DNA of 64,000 nucleotides, taken from NCBI GenBank assembly GCA_006742785.1, contig AP019755.1, positions 1,984,001 to 2,048,000 of the forward strand, in the 5' to 3' direction. Origin of the DNA: Nitrosomonas stercoris (GTDB lineage Bacteria > Pseudomonadota > Gammaproteobacteria > Burkholderiales > Nitrosomonadaceae). The notes under the pieces were generated by a model. It made no database searches. It was not told the origin of the DNA and saw only the letters and a list, made by a program, of their open reading frames with translations. Shown here in pieces: positions 18,329 to 28,344 of the stretch (positions are counted from its first letter, which is position 1; the number at the start of each line of letters is the position of its first letter). A program made the position numbers and the translations under genes.

Positions 18329-19216
18329 TTACTGTGTTAAAGTCTGATACGCTTCCTGATACTTCGCTATCGTTTGCGCCAGTATTTCGGCTGGTATAGC
18401 CGGTGCGGGCGGAGTTTTGTTCCAGCCTGTTCGCTCCAGCCAGTCACGCACAAACTGTTTGTCATAACTTGGTGGTGAACTGCCTGGCTGATAATTCTCG
18501 GCTGGCCAAAAACGAGAAGAATCTGGTGTCAGTACTTCATCTATCAAAAAGAGTTGATTCGCATCATCTAGGCCAAACTCGAATTTAGTATCCGCAATAA
18601 TGATATTGCGTGTCAACGCATAATCGGCCGCTGCGCTGTACAATGCGGTTGCATGTTGACGAACGGCCGACGCCAATGATTTTCCTAGCATCTGCTCGCA
18701 AATGTCATATGCAATATTCTCATCATGTGATCCGATCGCAGCTTTGGTAGAAGGTGTAAAGATAGCGCCATCAGGAAGACGATCAGCTTCCCGCAAACCA
18801 GTAGGCAATGCAATGCCGCAGATCGTGCCGGTATGTTGATAATCTTTCCAGCCTGAACCAGCAATATAACCACGCACAATGGCTTCAATGGGTAGGGGCT
18901 TCAATTTTTTAACGACAAAAGCGCGTTCCGCAACTTGAGTTTGTTCTGTGGGAGCGACGACTGCTTCAGGTGATATATCAGTCAGGTGGTTAGGAATAAT
19001 AGTTGCTAATTTATCAAACCAGAAGCGAGATATTTTCGTCAGAATTTTCCCTTTCCCAGGGACGGGTGTAGGGAGAACAACGTCAAAAGCAGAAAGTCGA
19101 TCTGTTTGAATAATAAGCAGGTGGTTATCATCCACCGCATAAATATCCCGTACCTTCCCACGGTGCAATAGTGGAAGGCTGGTAATGCTAGTTTCAAAGA
19201 GAGGAGTGTCTGTCAT
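18329..19216 (-). CDS. purC: Phosphoribosylaminoimidazole-succinocarboxamide synthase
   Basis: 295 residues, the long (yeast-like) SAICAR synthase type. It joins aspartate to CAIR in purine synthesis. Motifs: LLHRGKVRDIYAVDDNHLLI (ATP-binding strand), SAFDVVLPTPVPGKG, EAIVRGYIAGSGWKDYQ, IIIADTKFEFG and DEVLTPDSSRFWP. Part of a minus-strand cluster purE-purK-purC; purK ends 47 bases upstream. Convergent with the PAS-EAL gene. Confidence 0.95.
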   Translation of the reverse strand: MTDTPLFETSITSLPLLHRGKVRDIYAVDDNHLLIIQTDRLSAFDVVLPTPVPGKGKILTKISRFWFDKLATIIPNHLTDISPEAVVAPTEQTQVAERAFVVKKLKPLPIEAIVRGYIAGSGWKDYQHTGTICGIALPTGLREADRLPDGAIFTPSTKAAIGSHDENIAYDICEQMLGKSLASAVRQHATALYSAAADYALTRNIIIADTKFEFGLDDANQLFLIDEVLTPDSSRFWPAENYQPGSSPPSYDKQFVRDWLERTGWNKTPPAPAIPAEILAQTIAKYQEAYQTLTQ

Positions 19217-19263
19217 ATCAGCAGCGTTAATATCTCGGTGGGATAAGAGGAGAACTAGCTAGG

Positions 19264-20394
19264 CTAGAATTGGAGATTCTGTCGTATGGTTTGGGTTTGA
19301 GATAATGCTTCCTCGATCGAATCTGTTAATACTGTGAAGTGTCCCATTTTCCTGCCTATTTTGGCTTTGCGTTTGCCATATAAGTGCAGTTTGGTTTGCG
19401 CATGACAAAATATCTGATCCCAAGCAGGATCACCACTTTCCCACAGATTACCAAGAATATTTGTCATCACAGCAGCCTGCACCAATTTAGTGCTGCCGTG
19501 TGGCAAACCACATAATACACGAACCTGTTGCTCAAATTGTGAGGTAACACAGGCATCAAGCGAATAATGTCCACTGTTATGCGGGCGAGGAGCGATCTCA
19601 TTCACCAGAATTTGCTCATCCTCCAGCACAAAAAATTCCACGCACAAAACTCCGATGTAATTGAGTTGCACAGCCACCTGTTTAGCAATCTCGCATGCTT
19701 TCTCAGTTATTTGATCAGGTAATCTGGCGGGAACAATGCTGGTATCTAGTATGCCATTAATATGCTGGTTTTCTGGCACCGGAAAGAAAGTAATCTGATT
19801 GTCACGATCGCGTGCAAGTATCACCGAAATTTCACTCGCGAGCGGCAATCGTTTTTCTAGTACGCAGGATTTATAGCCTAAATTAGCAAAATGCTCAGGT
19901 AAATCCTCCACCTTCCTAACTGATATTTGTCCTTTGCCATCGTAACCAAATCGGCTGATTTTAAGGATGCCAGGGAATAAAGCTGCATCTATTTTCTGGG
20001 CAAGATCTGCTTTATCGTGAATAACAGCATGTGGAACGACTGGAAATCCGTTGCTAGCTAAAAATTGTTTCTCAAAAATGCGATTCTGTACAATTGCGAC
20101 ACTTTCAGCAGCTGGACTAACAATACTGCGCTGAGCGAGATAATTGAGTGCCGGGGCTGGCACATTTTCAAACTCGATGGTAATACCAGCACAGGTCGCT
20201 CCAAGTTCATCCAATGCTTGGTGATCCAAATAATCTGCTCGCAAGTGACGTTCTGCTACATTGCCTGCTGGGCTTTCTTCTGCCGGATCAAGTACAGTGA
20301 CGCGGTATCCCATTTGCTGAGCAGCCATGGTGAACATTCTGCCCAACTGGCCTCCGCCTAGCATGCCGAGCATAGCGCCTGGTTTAATTAACAT
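19264..20394 (-). CDS. purK: N5-carboxyaminoimidazole ribonucleotide synthase
   Basis: 376 residues, an ATP-grasp enzyme making N5-CAIR from AIR, bicarbonate and ATP. The N-terminal MLGMLGGGQLGRMFTMAAQ and the family blocks ILKISRFGYDGKGQ, CVLEKRLPL, ENQHINGI and VNEIAPRPHNSGHYSLDAC are visible. Its start overlaps the 3' end of purE by 7 bases, so the two are translationally coupled and act in sequence. Confidence 0.96.
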   Translation of the reverse strand: MLIKPGAMLGMLGGGQLGRMFTMAAQQMGYRVTVLDPAEESPAGNVAERHLRADYLDHQALDELGATCAGITIEFENVPAPALNYLAQRSIVSPAAESVAIVQNRIFEKQFLASNGFPVVPHAVIHDKADLAQKIDAALFPGILKISRFGYDGKGQISVRKVEDLPEHFANLGYKSCVLEKRLPLASEISVILARDRDNQITFFPVPENQHINGILDTSIVPARLPDQITEKACEIAKQVAVQLNYIGVLCVEFFVLEDEQILVNEIAPRPHNSGHYSLDACVTSQFEQQVRVLCGLPHGSTKLVQAAVMTNILGNLWESGDPAWDQIFCHAQTKLHLYGKRKAKIGRKMGHFTVLTDSIEEALSQTQTIRQNLQF

Positions 20395-20888
20395 GATTCA
20401 GGTAACGTCATTGCGGCTACAGCAGCAGCCTGTTCATCACGGAATTGCGCAAGTTTTTCAGCTAATTGTGTATCTTGGCTCGCCAATATTGCTATGGCAA
20501 ATAGCGCTGCGTTTGTTGCGCCTGATTCTCCAATAGCAAAAGTAGCCACTGGTACGCCTTTAGGCATCTGCACAATGGATAATAATGAATCGACTCCTTG
20601 CAAATATTTGGAAGTCACAGGTACACCCAGAACGGGTAAGATGGTTTTAGCTGCAATCATGCCGGGCAAATGTGCTGCTCCTCCAGCGCCAGCAATAATG
20701 CATTTAATGCCGCGATTACGTGCTGTTTCAGCATAATCAAACATTTTATCCGGTGTGCGATGTGCTGAAACAATCATAGTTTCGTGTGGAATACCAAATT
20801 TCTCCAACATAGCGGCAGCATGTTGCATGACAAGCCAATCACTGTTACTACCCATCACAACGCTGATTAAAGGGCGTGTCACTTGCAA
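20388..20888 (-). CDS. purE: N5-carboxyaminoimidazole ribonucleotide mutase
   Basis: 166 residues, normal for PurE class I. Converts N5-CAIR to CAIR. Motifs: VVMGSNSDWLVMQHAA (phosphate loop), VSAHRTPDKMFDYA, IIAGAGGAAHLPGMIAAKT and GVPVATFAIGESGATNAALFA. First gene of purE-purK-purC. Confidence 0.96.
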   Translation of the reverse strand: MQVTRPLISVVMGSNSDWLVMQHAAAMLEKFGIPHETMIVSAHRTPDKMFDYAETARNRGIKCIIAGAGGAAHLPGMIAAKTILPVLGVPVTSKYLQGVDSLLSIVQMPKGVPVATFAIGESGATNAALFAIAILASQDTQLAEKLAQFRDEQAAAVAAMTLPESC

Positions 20889-21031
20889 AATCCTTTATTG
20901 GAAAATCTGAAATAACATGAAATATAACTAGGCATGGTGAAAGTCGTCATAATAAACTAGAATAGTTCATCAGCCCGAGGTTTTTGCGGGCAGATTTGGC
21001 ATCGATATAATAGTAATTGCAAAATCAATAA

Positions 21032-21043
21032 GTCTGATCAGAC
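21032..21043. promoter_or_regulatory. Palindrome upstream of exbD
   Basis: GTCTGATCAGAC is a perfect 12-bp palindrome 53 bases before the exbD start, in the short region between divergent purE and exbD. It could be an operator; no known factor is assigned. Confidence 0.25.
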
Positions 21044-21095
21044 CAGATTTTAACTGTTTTACTGGATTTATTACCAATAAACCAAGCAAATTCTA

Positions 21096-21530
21096 ATGAA
21101 TTTTCAGCGTGAACAAAGAAAAGAAGAACCGCGCATTGATCTTGTTCCCATGATTGATGTACTGTTGGTCATCCTTATTTTTCTGGTTATCACAACGACC
21201 TATGCAAAATTTTCAGAATTAGAGATAACATTACCACAAGCATCCGTTGTTGAAGAAAATCCCGAATCAAATGCCGCAAAAATGATTGAAGTATCTATCA
21301 ATGCGGTAGGTAACTATGTCATTGATCATCAGCCCGTACAGTTTACAAATATAGAAAATTTACGGGAAGCCTTGCGGTTAGCAGTCCAAAATCGGGAGAA
21401 CCCGATTATCGTTATTAGTGCCGATGCAAAAGCTACCCATCAATCTGTCATCACGCTTATGGAGGCAGCAAGAACAGCTGGCTATAGTCAGATTACTTTT
21501 ACAACGGAAGTGGTTGGTACCAATCAATAA
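21096..21530 (+). CDS. exbD: ExbD/TolR-family biopolymer transport protein
   Basis: 144 residues. Short cytoplasmic N-terminus, a single membrane helix (about 17-38) with the essential aspartate in VPMIDVLLVILIFLV, then a periplasmic domain. These proteins use the proton gradient with ExbB/TolQ to energise TonB or Tol systems. No exbB or tonB is adjacent, so its partner must be elsewhere. sodB follows 72 bases downstream. ExbD rather than TolR is chosen from the KEEPRIDLVPMIDVLLV block, but TolR remains possible. Confidence 0.82.
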   Translation: MNFQREQRKEEPRIDLVPMIDVLLVILIFLVITTTYAKFSELEITLPQASVVEENPESNAAKMIEVSINAVGNYVIDHQPVQFTNIENLREALRLAVQNRENPIIVISADAKATHQSVITLMEAARTAGYSQITFTTEVVGTNQ

Positions 21531-21602
21531 TATTTTTCTAATTACAAGATTAAGCGTATGTTTTCAATATTCAAGTCCATTTTTAGAAGTAAAGGAGAGA
21601 AA

Positions 21603-22241
21603 ATGAGTACGAATCTGGATAATTTTTCAAAAGCAGCACAATCAGGCAATGCATTTGTATTGCCACCGCTACCATTTGCTGATAATGCACTGGAGCCCGT
21701 TATTTCTGCAAACACGTTGAGCTTCCACTATGACAAACATCATAGGGGTTATGTCAACAATCTAAATAAATTAATTGAAGGCACTCCTTTTGCGGGCCAA
21801 TCCCTGGAGCAGATCATTACAGCAACAGCTGGGCATGCTGACAAAGCTGGCATTTTCAATAATGCTGCGCAAGTCTGGAATCACCTGTTTTATTGGAATA
21901 GCTTGAGTCCCAATGGTGGTGGAGAACCTCCTGCTGCACTAAAACAAAAAATTGAAGAAGCATTTGGTAGTGTAGAAGCTTTCAAAAAAGAATTTGCCAA
22001 TGCGGCCATTACGCAATTTGGTAGTGGTTGGGCGTGGTTAGTACAAGATGGAACAAAACTGGCTATTTCAAAAACCAGCAATGCAGATTCACCATTGACC
22101 CGCAATATTCGCCCATTATTGACGATCGATGTTTGGGAGCATGCTTATTATCTGGATTTCCAGAATCGTCGTCCTGATTACGTAAACACAGTGATCGACA
22201 AGTTGATCAACTGGGAATTTGCTGTAGCAAACCTTGCCTAA
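21603..22241 (+). CDS. sodB: Superoxide dismutase [Fe]
   Basis: I choose the ATG at 21603, which follows AAAGGAGAG at good spacing and gives 212 residues; the upstream start at 21558 would add 15 unconserved residues. Metal ligands sit in [18 protein letters not shown] (histidine) and [13 protein letters not shown] (aspartate and histidine). The segment [14 protein letters not shown] with [10 protein letters not shown] is typical of iron rather than manganese enzymes. Protects against superoxide formed in aerobic metabolism. The next gene, hisG, starts 9 bases later. Confidence 0.93.
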   Translation: MSTNLDNFSKAAQSGNAFVLPPLPFADNALEPVISANTLSFHYDKHHRGYVNNLNKLIEGTPFAGQSLEQIITATAGHADKAGIFNNAAQVWNHLFYWNSLSPNGGGEPPAALKQKIEEAFGSVEAFKKEFANAAITQFGSGWAWLVQDGTKLAISKTSNADSPLTRNIRPLLTIDVWEHAYYLDFQNRRPDYVNTVIDKLINWEFAVANLA

Positions 22242-22250
22242 CTGCTGTTA

Positions 22251-22904
22251 ATGACAGCCATTACCATAGCGCTCTCTAAAGGGCGGATCTTTGAAGATAC
22301 TATTCCATTCCTGAAAGCAGCGGGGATTGTTCCCGTGGATGATCCGAGCTCTTCACGCAAACTGATTATCGGGACTAATCGTCCTGATGTCAGGCTGGTG
22401 ATGGTACGTGCAACAGATGTGCCAACGTATGTGCAATATGGTGCAGCAGACTTGGGCGTGGCTGGCAAGGATGTCTTACTGGAGCACGATGGAATCGGGC
22501 TGTATCAGCCACTGGATTTAAATATTGCACGCTGCCGCATGATGGTTGCGGTGCGAGAAGGCTATGACTATACCGCCGCAGTATTTCGAGGAGCGCGTTT
22601 GCGTGTCGCGACGAAATACGTCAAAACGGCGCGTAGCCACTTTGCTGCCAAAGGCATGCATGTTGATTTGATCAAGCTCTATGGTTCAATGGAGCTGGCA
22701 CCGCTTGTTGATCTAGCAGATGCAATTGTTGATTTGGTTTCAACCGGTGGCACACTCAAAGCAAATCGCCTGCAAGCTGTCGAAGAAATTATGCCGATTT
22801 CTGCTCGTTTAATTGTTAACCAGGCAGCACTCAAGCTTAAAAATCCTACTTTGCAACCGCTATTGGAGGCTTTTAATTCCGCCATTCCTGTAACAACGGC
22901 ATAG
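22251..22904 (+). CDS. hisG: ATP phosphoribosyltransferase, short form
   Basis: 217 residues, the short HisG form that lacks the C-terminal regulatory domain and needs HisZ for activity; hisZ is not in the window. First step of histidine synthesis. Motifs: [50 protein letters not shown] and [16 protein letters not shown] (PRPP loop). Very close to sodB upstream (9 bases) and hisD downstream (14 bases). Confidence 0.95.
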   Translation: MTAITIALSKGRIFEDTIPFLKAAGIVPVDDPSSSRKLIIGTNRPDVRLVMVRATDVPTYVQYGAADLGVAGKDVLLEHDGIGLYQPLDLNIARCRMMVAVREGYDYTAAVFRGARLRVATKYVKTARSHFAAKGMHVDLIKLYGSMELAPLVDLADAIVDLVSTGGTLKANRLQAVEEIMPISARLIVNQAALKLKNPTLQPLLEAFNSAIPVTTA

Positions 22905-22918
22905 CCACTTAAATTACT

Positions 22919-24220
22919 ATGGTTCAAATTAGGCGATTATCATCCTCAGATATTCATTTTCAGGAAGAGCTGGCAGCATTATTGCAGTTTGAAGATGCAT
23001 TCGATAGTGAAATTGAGCAAACGGTCATTCGTATTCTGAATCAGATTAAAACATCTGGAGATGAAGCATTGTTAGCGCTGACTCGCCAGCTTGACCATGT
23101 GAATGTAGCTAGTATTGAGCAGCTTGAATTGCCACATACTGAATGGCGATCAACATTGGATGCTTTAAACGCGGAACAACGTACAGCGCTGGAACAAGCA
23201 GCTGATCGTATTCGCACCTATCACGAAAAACAGCTAGCGCAATCGTGGAGTTATGCAGAAGCTGATGGAACACGGCTGGGTCAGAAAATTACTGCTCTGG
23301 AACGTGTAGGACTTTATGTCCCTGGAGGGAAAGCTGCTTACCCATCTTCTGTATTGATGAATGCCATTCCGGCGCGTGTAGCTGGCGTTAAGGAATTAAT
23401 CATGGTTACTCCCACTCCTGGGGGAGAAAAAAATCCATTGGTATTGGCTGCAGCAGCAATTTGTGACGTTGATCGCATTTTTACCATTGGGGGAGCGCAA
23501 GCAGTGGCAGCGTTGGCATACGGTACTTCCACTGTACCCAAGGTAGATAAAATTGTTGGGCCCGGCAATGCTTATGTAGCGACCGCCAAACGGCATGTAT
23601 TTGGAAAAGTGGGCATTGATATGTTGGCTGGTCCCTCGGAGATCTTGGTGATTTGTGATGGTAAGACTGATCCCGACTGGATTGCGATGGATTTATTCTC
23701 GCAAGCGGAACATGATGAGCAGGCACAATCAATTTTGTTAAGCCCTGACGATGCTTTTCTGGATGCGGTAGCAGCCAGTATAGCCAAATTAATTGATACT
23801 TTGCCGCGCAGAGAAGTGATACGTGCCTCATTAGAAAATCGGGGCGCTTTGATAAAAGTGCGCGATCTGCAAGAAGCATGCGCAATTGCCAATCAAATTG
23901 CTCCTGAGCACTTGGAATTATCAGTAGAACAGCCGGAGCAGTGGGTGGAGCATATTCATCATGCTGGTGCTATTTTTTTGGGGCGTTATACTTGCGAAGC
24001 ACTGGGAGATTATTGTGCTGGTCCTAATCATGTGCTGCCCACTTCCGGCACAGCGCGTTTTTCATCTCCATTAGGCGTATATGATTTTCAGAAACGTACG
24101 AGCGTGATTCAAGTTTCAGCATCCGGTGCAGCTAAACTTGGCAAGATTGCTGCTACATTGGCCAAAGGGGAGGGGCTTGAGGCGCACGCCCGCTCAGCAG
24201 CACTACGCTATCAATCATGA
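22919..24220 (+). CDS. hisD: Histidinol dehydrogenase
   Basis: 433 residues, standard length. Oxidises histidinol to histidine in two NAD-linked steps and binds zinc. Motifs: [78 protein letters not shown] and [14 protein letters not shown]. In operon with hisG. Confidence 0.96.
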   Translation: MVQIRRLSSSDIHFQEELAALLQFEDAFDSEIEQTVIRILNQIKTSGDEALLALTRQLDHVNVASIEQLELPHTEWRSTLDALNAEQRTALEQAADRIRTYHEKQLAQSWSYAEADGTRLGQKITALERVGLYVPGGKAAYPSSVLMNAIPARVAGVKELIMVTPTPGGEKNPLVLAAAAICDVDRIFTIGGAQAVAALAYGTSTVPKVDKIVGPGNAYVATAKRHVFGKVGIDMLAGPSEILVICDGKTDPDWIAMDLFSQAEHDEQAQSILLSPDDAFLDAVAASIAKLIDTLPRREVIRASLENRGALIKVRDLQEACAIANQIAPEHLELSVEQPEQWVEHIHHAGAIFLGRYTCEALGDYCAGPNHVLPTSGTARFSSPLGVYDFQKRTSVIQVSASGAAKLGKIAATLAKGEGLEAHARSAALRYQS

Positions 24221-24267
24221 TGGTTGAATATCTTATTGTTTAATTTAACTGCTCAACTGATATAGCC

Positions 24268-25443
24268 ATGGCTCATCAACAATTTGATATTGCAATTGTC
24301 GGCGGTGGTCCGGTAGGAATGGCTTTGGCTCTAGCATTGTGTGAATATGATTATTCCATTTTGCTACTTGAAGCGCGTGAACTACCAGAAAAGGTAGATG
24401 ATCCGCGTCCACTCGCGCTTTCATATGGCAGTCATTTAATCTTGCACCGTCTTGGTATCTGGGAGAATCTGATACAGCCCACACCTATCACAACCATTCA
24501 TATTTCTAATCGTAGTCATTTTGGGCATACCGTATTAACTCCTAAAGATGCTGGAGTATCTGCATTAGGCTTTGTGGTCAATTATCATAACCTTTACCAT
24601 ACAATGGGACGTACCATGCGTGATGCAGGTGTCTCTTACCGCACTAATGCTTTGGTCACAACCATACACACCGATCAGCAGCATGTATCAATCACGTATC
24701 GTCAGGATGAGGCAGAAAAAAAGATACAAGCTAAATTATTAGTGTTGGCAGATGGCGGCAAGCTAGCAGAACAGATCGATGGTGTGCGTTATCATGTACA
24801 CGATTATCAGCACACTGCAATTGTTACCAACATTAAAACTGAATCAATCCAGCCAGAAACTGCATTTGAACGTTTTACTCTTAATGGGCCCCTCGCACTG
24901 CTTCCTTCGGGAGAAAAATATGCAGTGGTATGGACTATGCCAACAGAAAAAGCCAAGCAAATATTAACGTTGGATGACCAGTTATTTTTGTCGCAGCTGC
25001 ATGAGCAATTTGGCGAACGCTTGGGAAATTTTATTCAAGCAGGTAAACGAACAAGCTTTCCATTAATTTTGAAATATGCTTCGACAATTGTCGGCCATCG
25101 CTCGGTGATGATAGGTAATGCTGCACAAACATTGCATCCAGTTGCTGGGCAGGGATTTAATCTTGGGCTAAGAGATGCCTGGGAGCTAGCCAGTGAAATT
25201 AGTCGCATTCCTTATGGGGCACCGAATGAACCAGGTTCCAGTAAAATGTTGGCTGCTTATAGTAAGCGAAGGCAGCATGACAAATTTATCGGCAGAACGT
25301 TTACTGATTCCTTAATCAAGCTATTTACAGCAGATTTGCCGTTACTACAAACTTGCGGCGGAATAGGGTTAGCTATTTTGGATTGTTTGCCACCGGCAAA
25401 ACGTTTGGTTGCACGACAAATGATTTTTGGCTCAAGAAAGTAA
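24268..25443 (+). CDS. ubiH: UbiH/VisC-family FAD-dependent ring hydroxylase
   Basis: 391 residues. A flavin monooxygenase of the ubiquinone-ring hydroxylation group. The FAD GxGxxG motif is in IAIVGGGPVGMALALAL (residues 8-24), followed by DPRPLALSYGSHLIL and the second FAD motif GNAAQTLHPVAGQGFNLGLRDAWEL (split across about 288-312). Which ring position it hydroxylates (UbiH, UbiF or UbiI) cannot be decided from sequence by eye. It follows hisD by 47 bases and precedes dusB. Confidence 0.82.
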   Translation: MAHQQFDIAIVGGGPVGMALALALCEYDYSILLLEARELPEKVDDPRPLALSYGSHLILHRLGIWENLIQPTPITTIHISNRSHFGHTVLTPKDAGVSALGFVVNYHNLYHTMGRTMRDAGVSYRTNALVTTIHTDQQHVSITYRQDEAEKKIQAKLLVLADGGKLAEQIDGVRYHVHDYQHTAIVTNIKTESIQPETAFERFTLNGPLALLPSGEKYAVVWTMPTEKAKQILTLDDQLFLSQLHEQFGERLGNFIQAGKRTSFPLILKYASTIVGHRSVMIGNAAQTLHPVAGQGFNLGLRDAWELASEISRIPYGAPNEPGSSKMLAAYSKRRQHDKFIGRTFTDSLIKLFTADLPLLQTCGGIGLAILDCLPPAKRLVARQMIFGSRK

Positions 25444-25499
25444 TTTTTGTGCGAGCAATGACGGATTTGTATTACTTCTAACTGAGTGTTATCCATTTT

Positions 25500-26513
25500 A
25501 TGCAAATTGGTTCACATACACTTAAAAACAAACTCATCGTTGCTCCCATGGCAGGGGTGACGGATCGTCCTTTTCGCCAGTTATGCAAGCAAATGGGGGC
25601 CGCAATGGCGGTATCCGAAATGGTTGCCAGCAATTCATTGCTATATGGCTCTGAGAAAACTATGCGTCGTGCGAATCATGATGGCGAGGTCAGACCCGTT
25701 TCAGTACAGATTGTTGGCACTGATCCAGCTATGATGGCACAAGCTGCACAGCATAATGCAGACCAGGGCGCGGAAATTATTGATATTAATATGGGGTGTC
25801 CCGCCAAAAAAATCTGCAACGTTATGGCCGGCTCAGCTTTAATGAAAGATGAAAAATTGGTAGGAGAAATACTGGATGCAGTGGTAAAGTCAGTGGATGT
25901 TCCAGTAACACTAAAGATCAGAACGGGCTGGGATACACAACATAAAAACGCAACGAGTATCGCAAAAATAGCGGAACACGCTGGCATACAAGCACTGGCT
26001 GTACATGGGCGTACCCGTGCTTGTGCTTATCGTGGTCAAGCTGAATATGACACTATTGCTGCTGTCAAGGCAGCTGTTAATATTCCAGTGGTTGCCAATG
26101 GCGATATTAATACTCCAGAAAAAGCCAAAGAAGTACTTGAATATACACAGGCAGATGCAATCATGATTGGCCGTGCAGCACAGGGCAGACCTTGGATTTT
26201 TCGGGAAATCGATCATTACCTCACCACTCATCAGCATTTGCCGCCACCAGAAGTTGCTGAAATACGCCGAGTTTTAATCGATCACTTGCAAGAACTGTAT
26301 CAATTCTATGGTGAATATTCAGGAGTGCGCATCGCACGTAAGCATATTTCCTGGTATACCCGAGGATTAACTGGTTCTGCAGCCTTTCGTCACGCTATGA
26401 ATCGACTGACCACTATTGAGGAACAACTAACTGCCACTCACCAGTTTTTCGCTGAACTGGCTGATCGTAGCCAGGTACTCTCTTATCTTGATGAAGAAAC
26501 TCTTGAGGCATGA
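25500..26513 (+). CDS. dusB: tRNA-dihydrouridine synthase B
   Basis: 337 residues, an FMN enzyme that reduces uridine in the tRNA D-loop. Motifs: IVAPMAGVTDRPFRQLCKQ, DINMGCPAKKICNVMAGSA (catalytic cysteine), AVHGRTRACAYRGQAEY, VVANGDINTPEKAKEVL and IMIGRAAQGRPWIFREI. Its stop overlaps the fis start (ATGATG junction), the classical dusB-fis arrangement. Confidence 0.96.
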   Translation: MQIGSHTLKNKLIVAPMAGVTDRPFRQLCKQMGAAMAVSEMVASNSLLYGSEKTMRRANHDGEVRPVSVQIVGTDPAMMAQAAQHNADQGAEIIDINMGCPAKKICNVMAGSALMKDEKLVGEILDAVVKSVDVPVTLKIRTGWDTQHKNATSIAKIAEHAGIQALAVHGRTRACAYRGQAEYDTIAAVKAAVNIPVVANGDINTPEKAKEVLEYTQADAIMIGRAAQGRPWIFREIDHYLTTHQHLPPPEVAEIRRVLIDHLQELYQFYGEYSGVRIARKHISWYTRGLTGSAAFRHAMNRLTTIEEQLTATHQFFAELADRSQVLSYLDEETLEA

Positions 26514-26752
26514 TGACTATTAATGAAAATGAGATTTCCCTTTGTGTTCGCAGAGCAATAGAGGCTTATTTTAGCGATCTGGACGGTGAAAAACCCTGCC
26601 CTATTTATGAAATAGTCATACGCAGTGTGGAAAAGCCACTCATAGAGATTGCTATGCAGCATGCACAAGGCAACCAAACCAAAGCAGCAGAACTGCTGGG
26701 CATCAATCGCAATACCTTGCGTAACCGGTTAACTAAACATCAACTTAAATAA
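26510..26752 (+). CDS. fis: DNA-binding protein Fis
   Basis: 80 residues (79 if the second ATG at 26513 is used). Small nucleoid protein that bends DNA and activates growth genes. The C-terminal helix-turn-helix is [22 protein letters not shown], typical of Fis and NtrC-family tails. It overlaps the dusB stop, so it is translated from the same message; purH starts 8 bases after its stop. Confidence 0.95.
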   Translation: MMTINENEISLCVRRAIEAYFSDLDGEKPCPIYEIVIRSVEKPLIEIAMQHAQGNQTKAAELLGINRNTLRNRLTKHQLK

Positions 26753-26760
26753 TAAATTCA

Positions 26761-28323
26761 ATGCGTATCAAGCAAGCACTTATCAGCGTTTCAGATAAAA
26801 CTGGCGTGGCTGAACTGGCGTCATCCTTGCACCAATTGGGTATTAGCATTATCTCCACTGGCGGTACAGCTAAATTGCTACAGGAAACAGGTATTCCTGT
26901 CACAGAGATCAGTGATTACACTGGTTTTCCTGAGATGCTGGATGGTCGGGTCAAAACACTGCATCCTAAAGTGCACGCCGGTATTCTCGCCCGGATGGAT
27001 TTACCGGAACACCAGCGGGAAATGGAACAAGCACATATTCCGACAATTGATCTGGTCGTAGTGAATCTGTATCCGTTTACCCAAACCATTGCTCGCTCTG
27101 ATTGCTCATTGGCAGAAGCCATTGAGAATATTGATATTGGTGGCCCTACCATGATTCGCTCAGCTGCCAAAAATTTTCAGCGGGTGGCTGTAGTAACAGA
27201 TCCGCAAGATTATGCAACATTGCTGGAACAAATAAAATCTGGTAACGGAACGGTAGATGAGCATTATCGTTTTCAGTTGGCTCAAAAGGCTTTTTCCCAC
27301 ACCGCACGGTACGATGGTGCTATCAGTAATTATCTGACTGCGCTGGAATCAATGGATGCAGAGCGCAAACCTTTTCCGGATCAATTCAATCTCAATTTCA
27401 CACTGGCACAATCGTTACGCTACGGCGAAAATCCGCACCAGCAAGCTGCATTTTATCGCGATACATCTGATATCACCGGTAGTCTGGCAGATTACCAGCA
27501 GTTGCAGGGTAAGGAATTATCCTATAACAATATCGCCGATACCGATGCCGCCTGGGCGTGTGTTAAAACCTTTGATCAACCCGCTTGTGTGATCGTTAAA
27601 CATGCCAACCCGTGTGGTGTAGCGGTTGCGGAAAACCCATTAGCGGCTTACCAAAAGGCATTTGCTACTGATCCAGTATCCGCTTTTGGCGGCATCATTG
27701 CACTTAATCGCCCGGTAGAAGCAGATTTGGCCAAGGCAGTGTTACAGCAATTCGTCGAAGTCATTATTGCACCGGAGTTCAGTACAGAAGCCAGGCAGCT
27801 TCTGGTCAGCAAAGCTAATATTCGTGTATTAACGGTTCCGCTGGGGGCGCATGACAATCACTATGAACTGAAACGCATTGACGGTGGATTGCTGGTACAG
27901 ACACCAGACAATTTTCATATTTCAGAGGATCGGTTACGTGTGGTCACGCAGCTGCAGCCAACCGATGCTCAGATGGAAGATTGCCTGTTTGCCTGGCGCG
28001 TCGCTAAATTCGTTAAATCCAACACTATTGTATTTTGTGGTAACGGCCAAACGCTTGGTATTGGCGCTGGTCAAATGAGTCGGGTGGATAGCGCTCGCAT
28101 TGCTTCCATCAAGGCGGAACAAGCTCACCTCGATCTGCATGGCTCAGCAGTTGCATCTGATGCCTTTTTTCCATTCCGCGACGGATTGGATGTACTTGCT
28201 CAAGCAGGTGCTAAAGCAGTAATTCAGCCTGGTGGCAGTATTCGTGATGACGAAGTCATTGCTGCTGCTAATGAACAGGGAATTACCATGATGTTTACAG
28301 GCATCAGACATTTCAGACATTAA
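26761..28323 (+). CDS. purH: Bifunctional AICAR formyltransferase / IMP cyclohydrolase
   Basis: 520 residues, normal. Final two steps of IMP synthesis. The N-terminal cyclohydrolase has [30 protein letters not shown] and [13 protein letters not shown]; the C-terminal transformylase has [52 protein letters not shown] and a RVDSARIA motif. Begins just after fis and is followed 21 bases later by purD. Confidence 0.97.
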   Translation: MRIKQALISVSDKTGVAELASSLHQLGISIISTGGTAKLLQETGIPVTEISDYTGFPEMLDGRVKTLHPKVHAGILARMDLPEHQREMEQAHIPTIDLVVVNLYPFTQTIARSDCSLAEAIENIDIGGPTMIRSAAKNFQRVAVVTDPQDYATLLEQIKSGNGTVDEHYRFQLAQKAFSHTARYDGAISNYLTALESMDAERKPFPDQFNLNFTLAQSLRYGENPHQQAAFYRDTSDITGSLADYQQLQGKELSYNNIADTDAAWACVKTFDQPACVIVKHANPCGVAVAENPLAAYQKAFATDPVSAFGGIIALNRPVEADLAKAVLQQFVEVIIAPEFSTEARQLLVSKANIRVLTVPLGAHDNHYELKRIDGGLLVQTPDNFHISEDRLRVVTQLQPTDAQMEDCLFAWRVAKFVKSNTIVFCGNGQTLGIGAGQMSRVDSARIASIKAEQAHLDLHGSAVASDAFFPFRDGLDVLAQAGAKAVIQPGGSIRDDEVIAAANEQGITMMFTGIRHFRH

Positions 28324-28344
28324 TAACGCTTTTCAAATTAGCAA

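Noticed and set aside
20971..20993. GCCCG/CGGGC hairpin between purE and exbD as a terminator
   Set aside because: The stem is only 5 bp with no T-run on either side, and it lies between divergent genes, where no terminator is needed.
23481..23892. Long minus-strand frames inside hisD
   Set aside because: Antisense shadows of a well-conserved gene, with no independent start signal.
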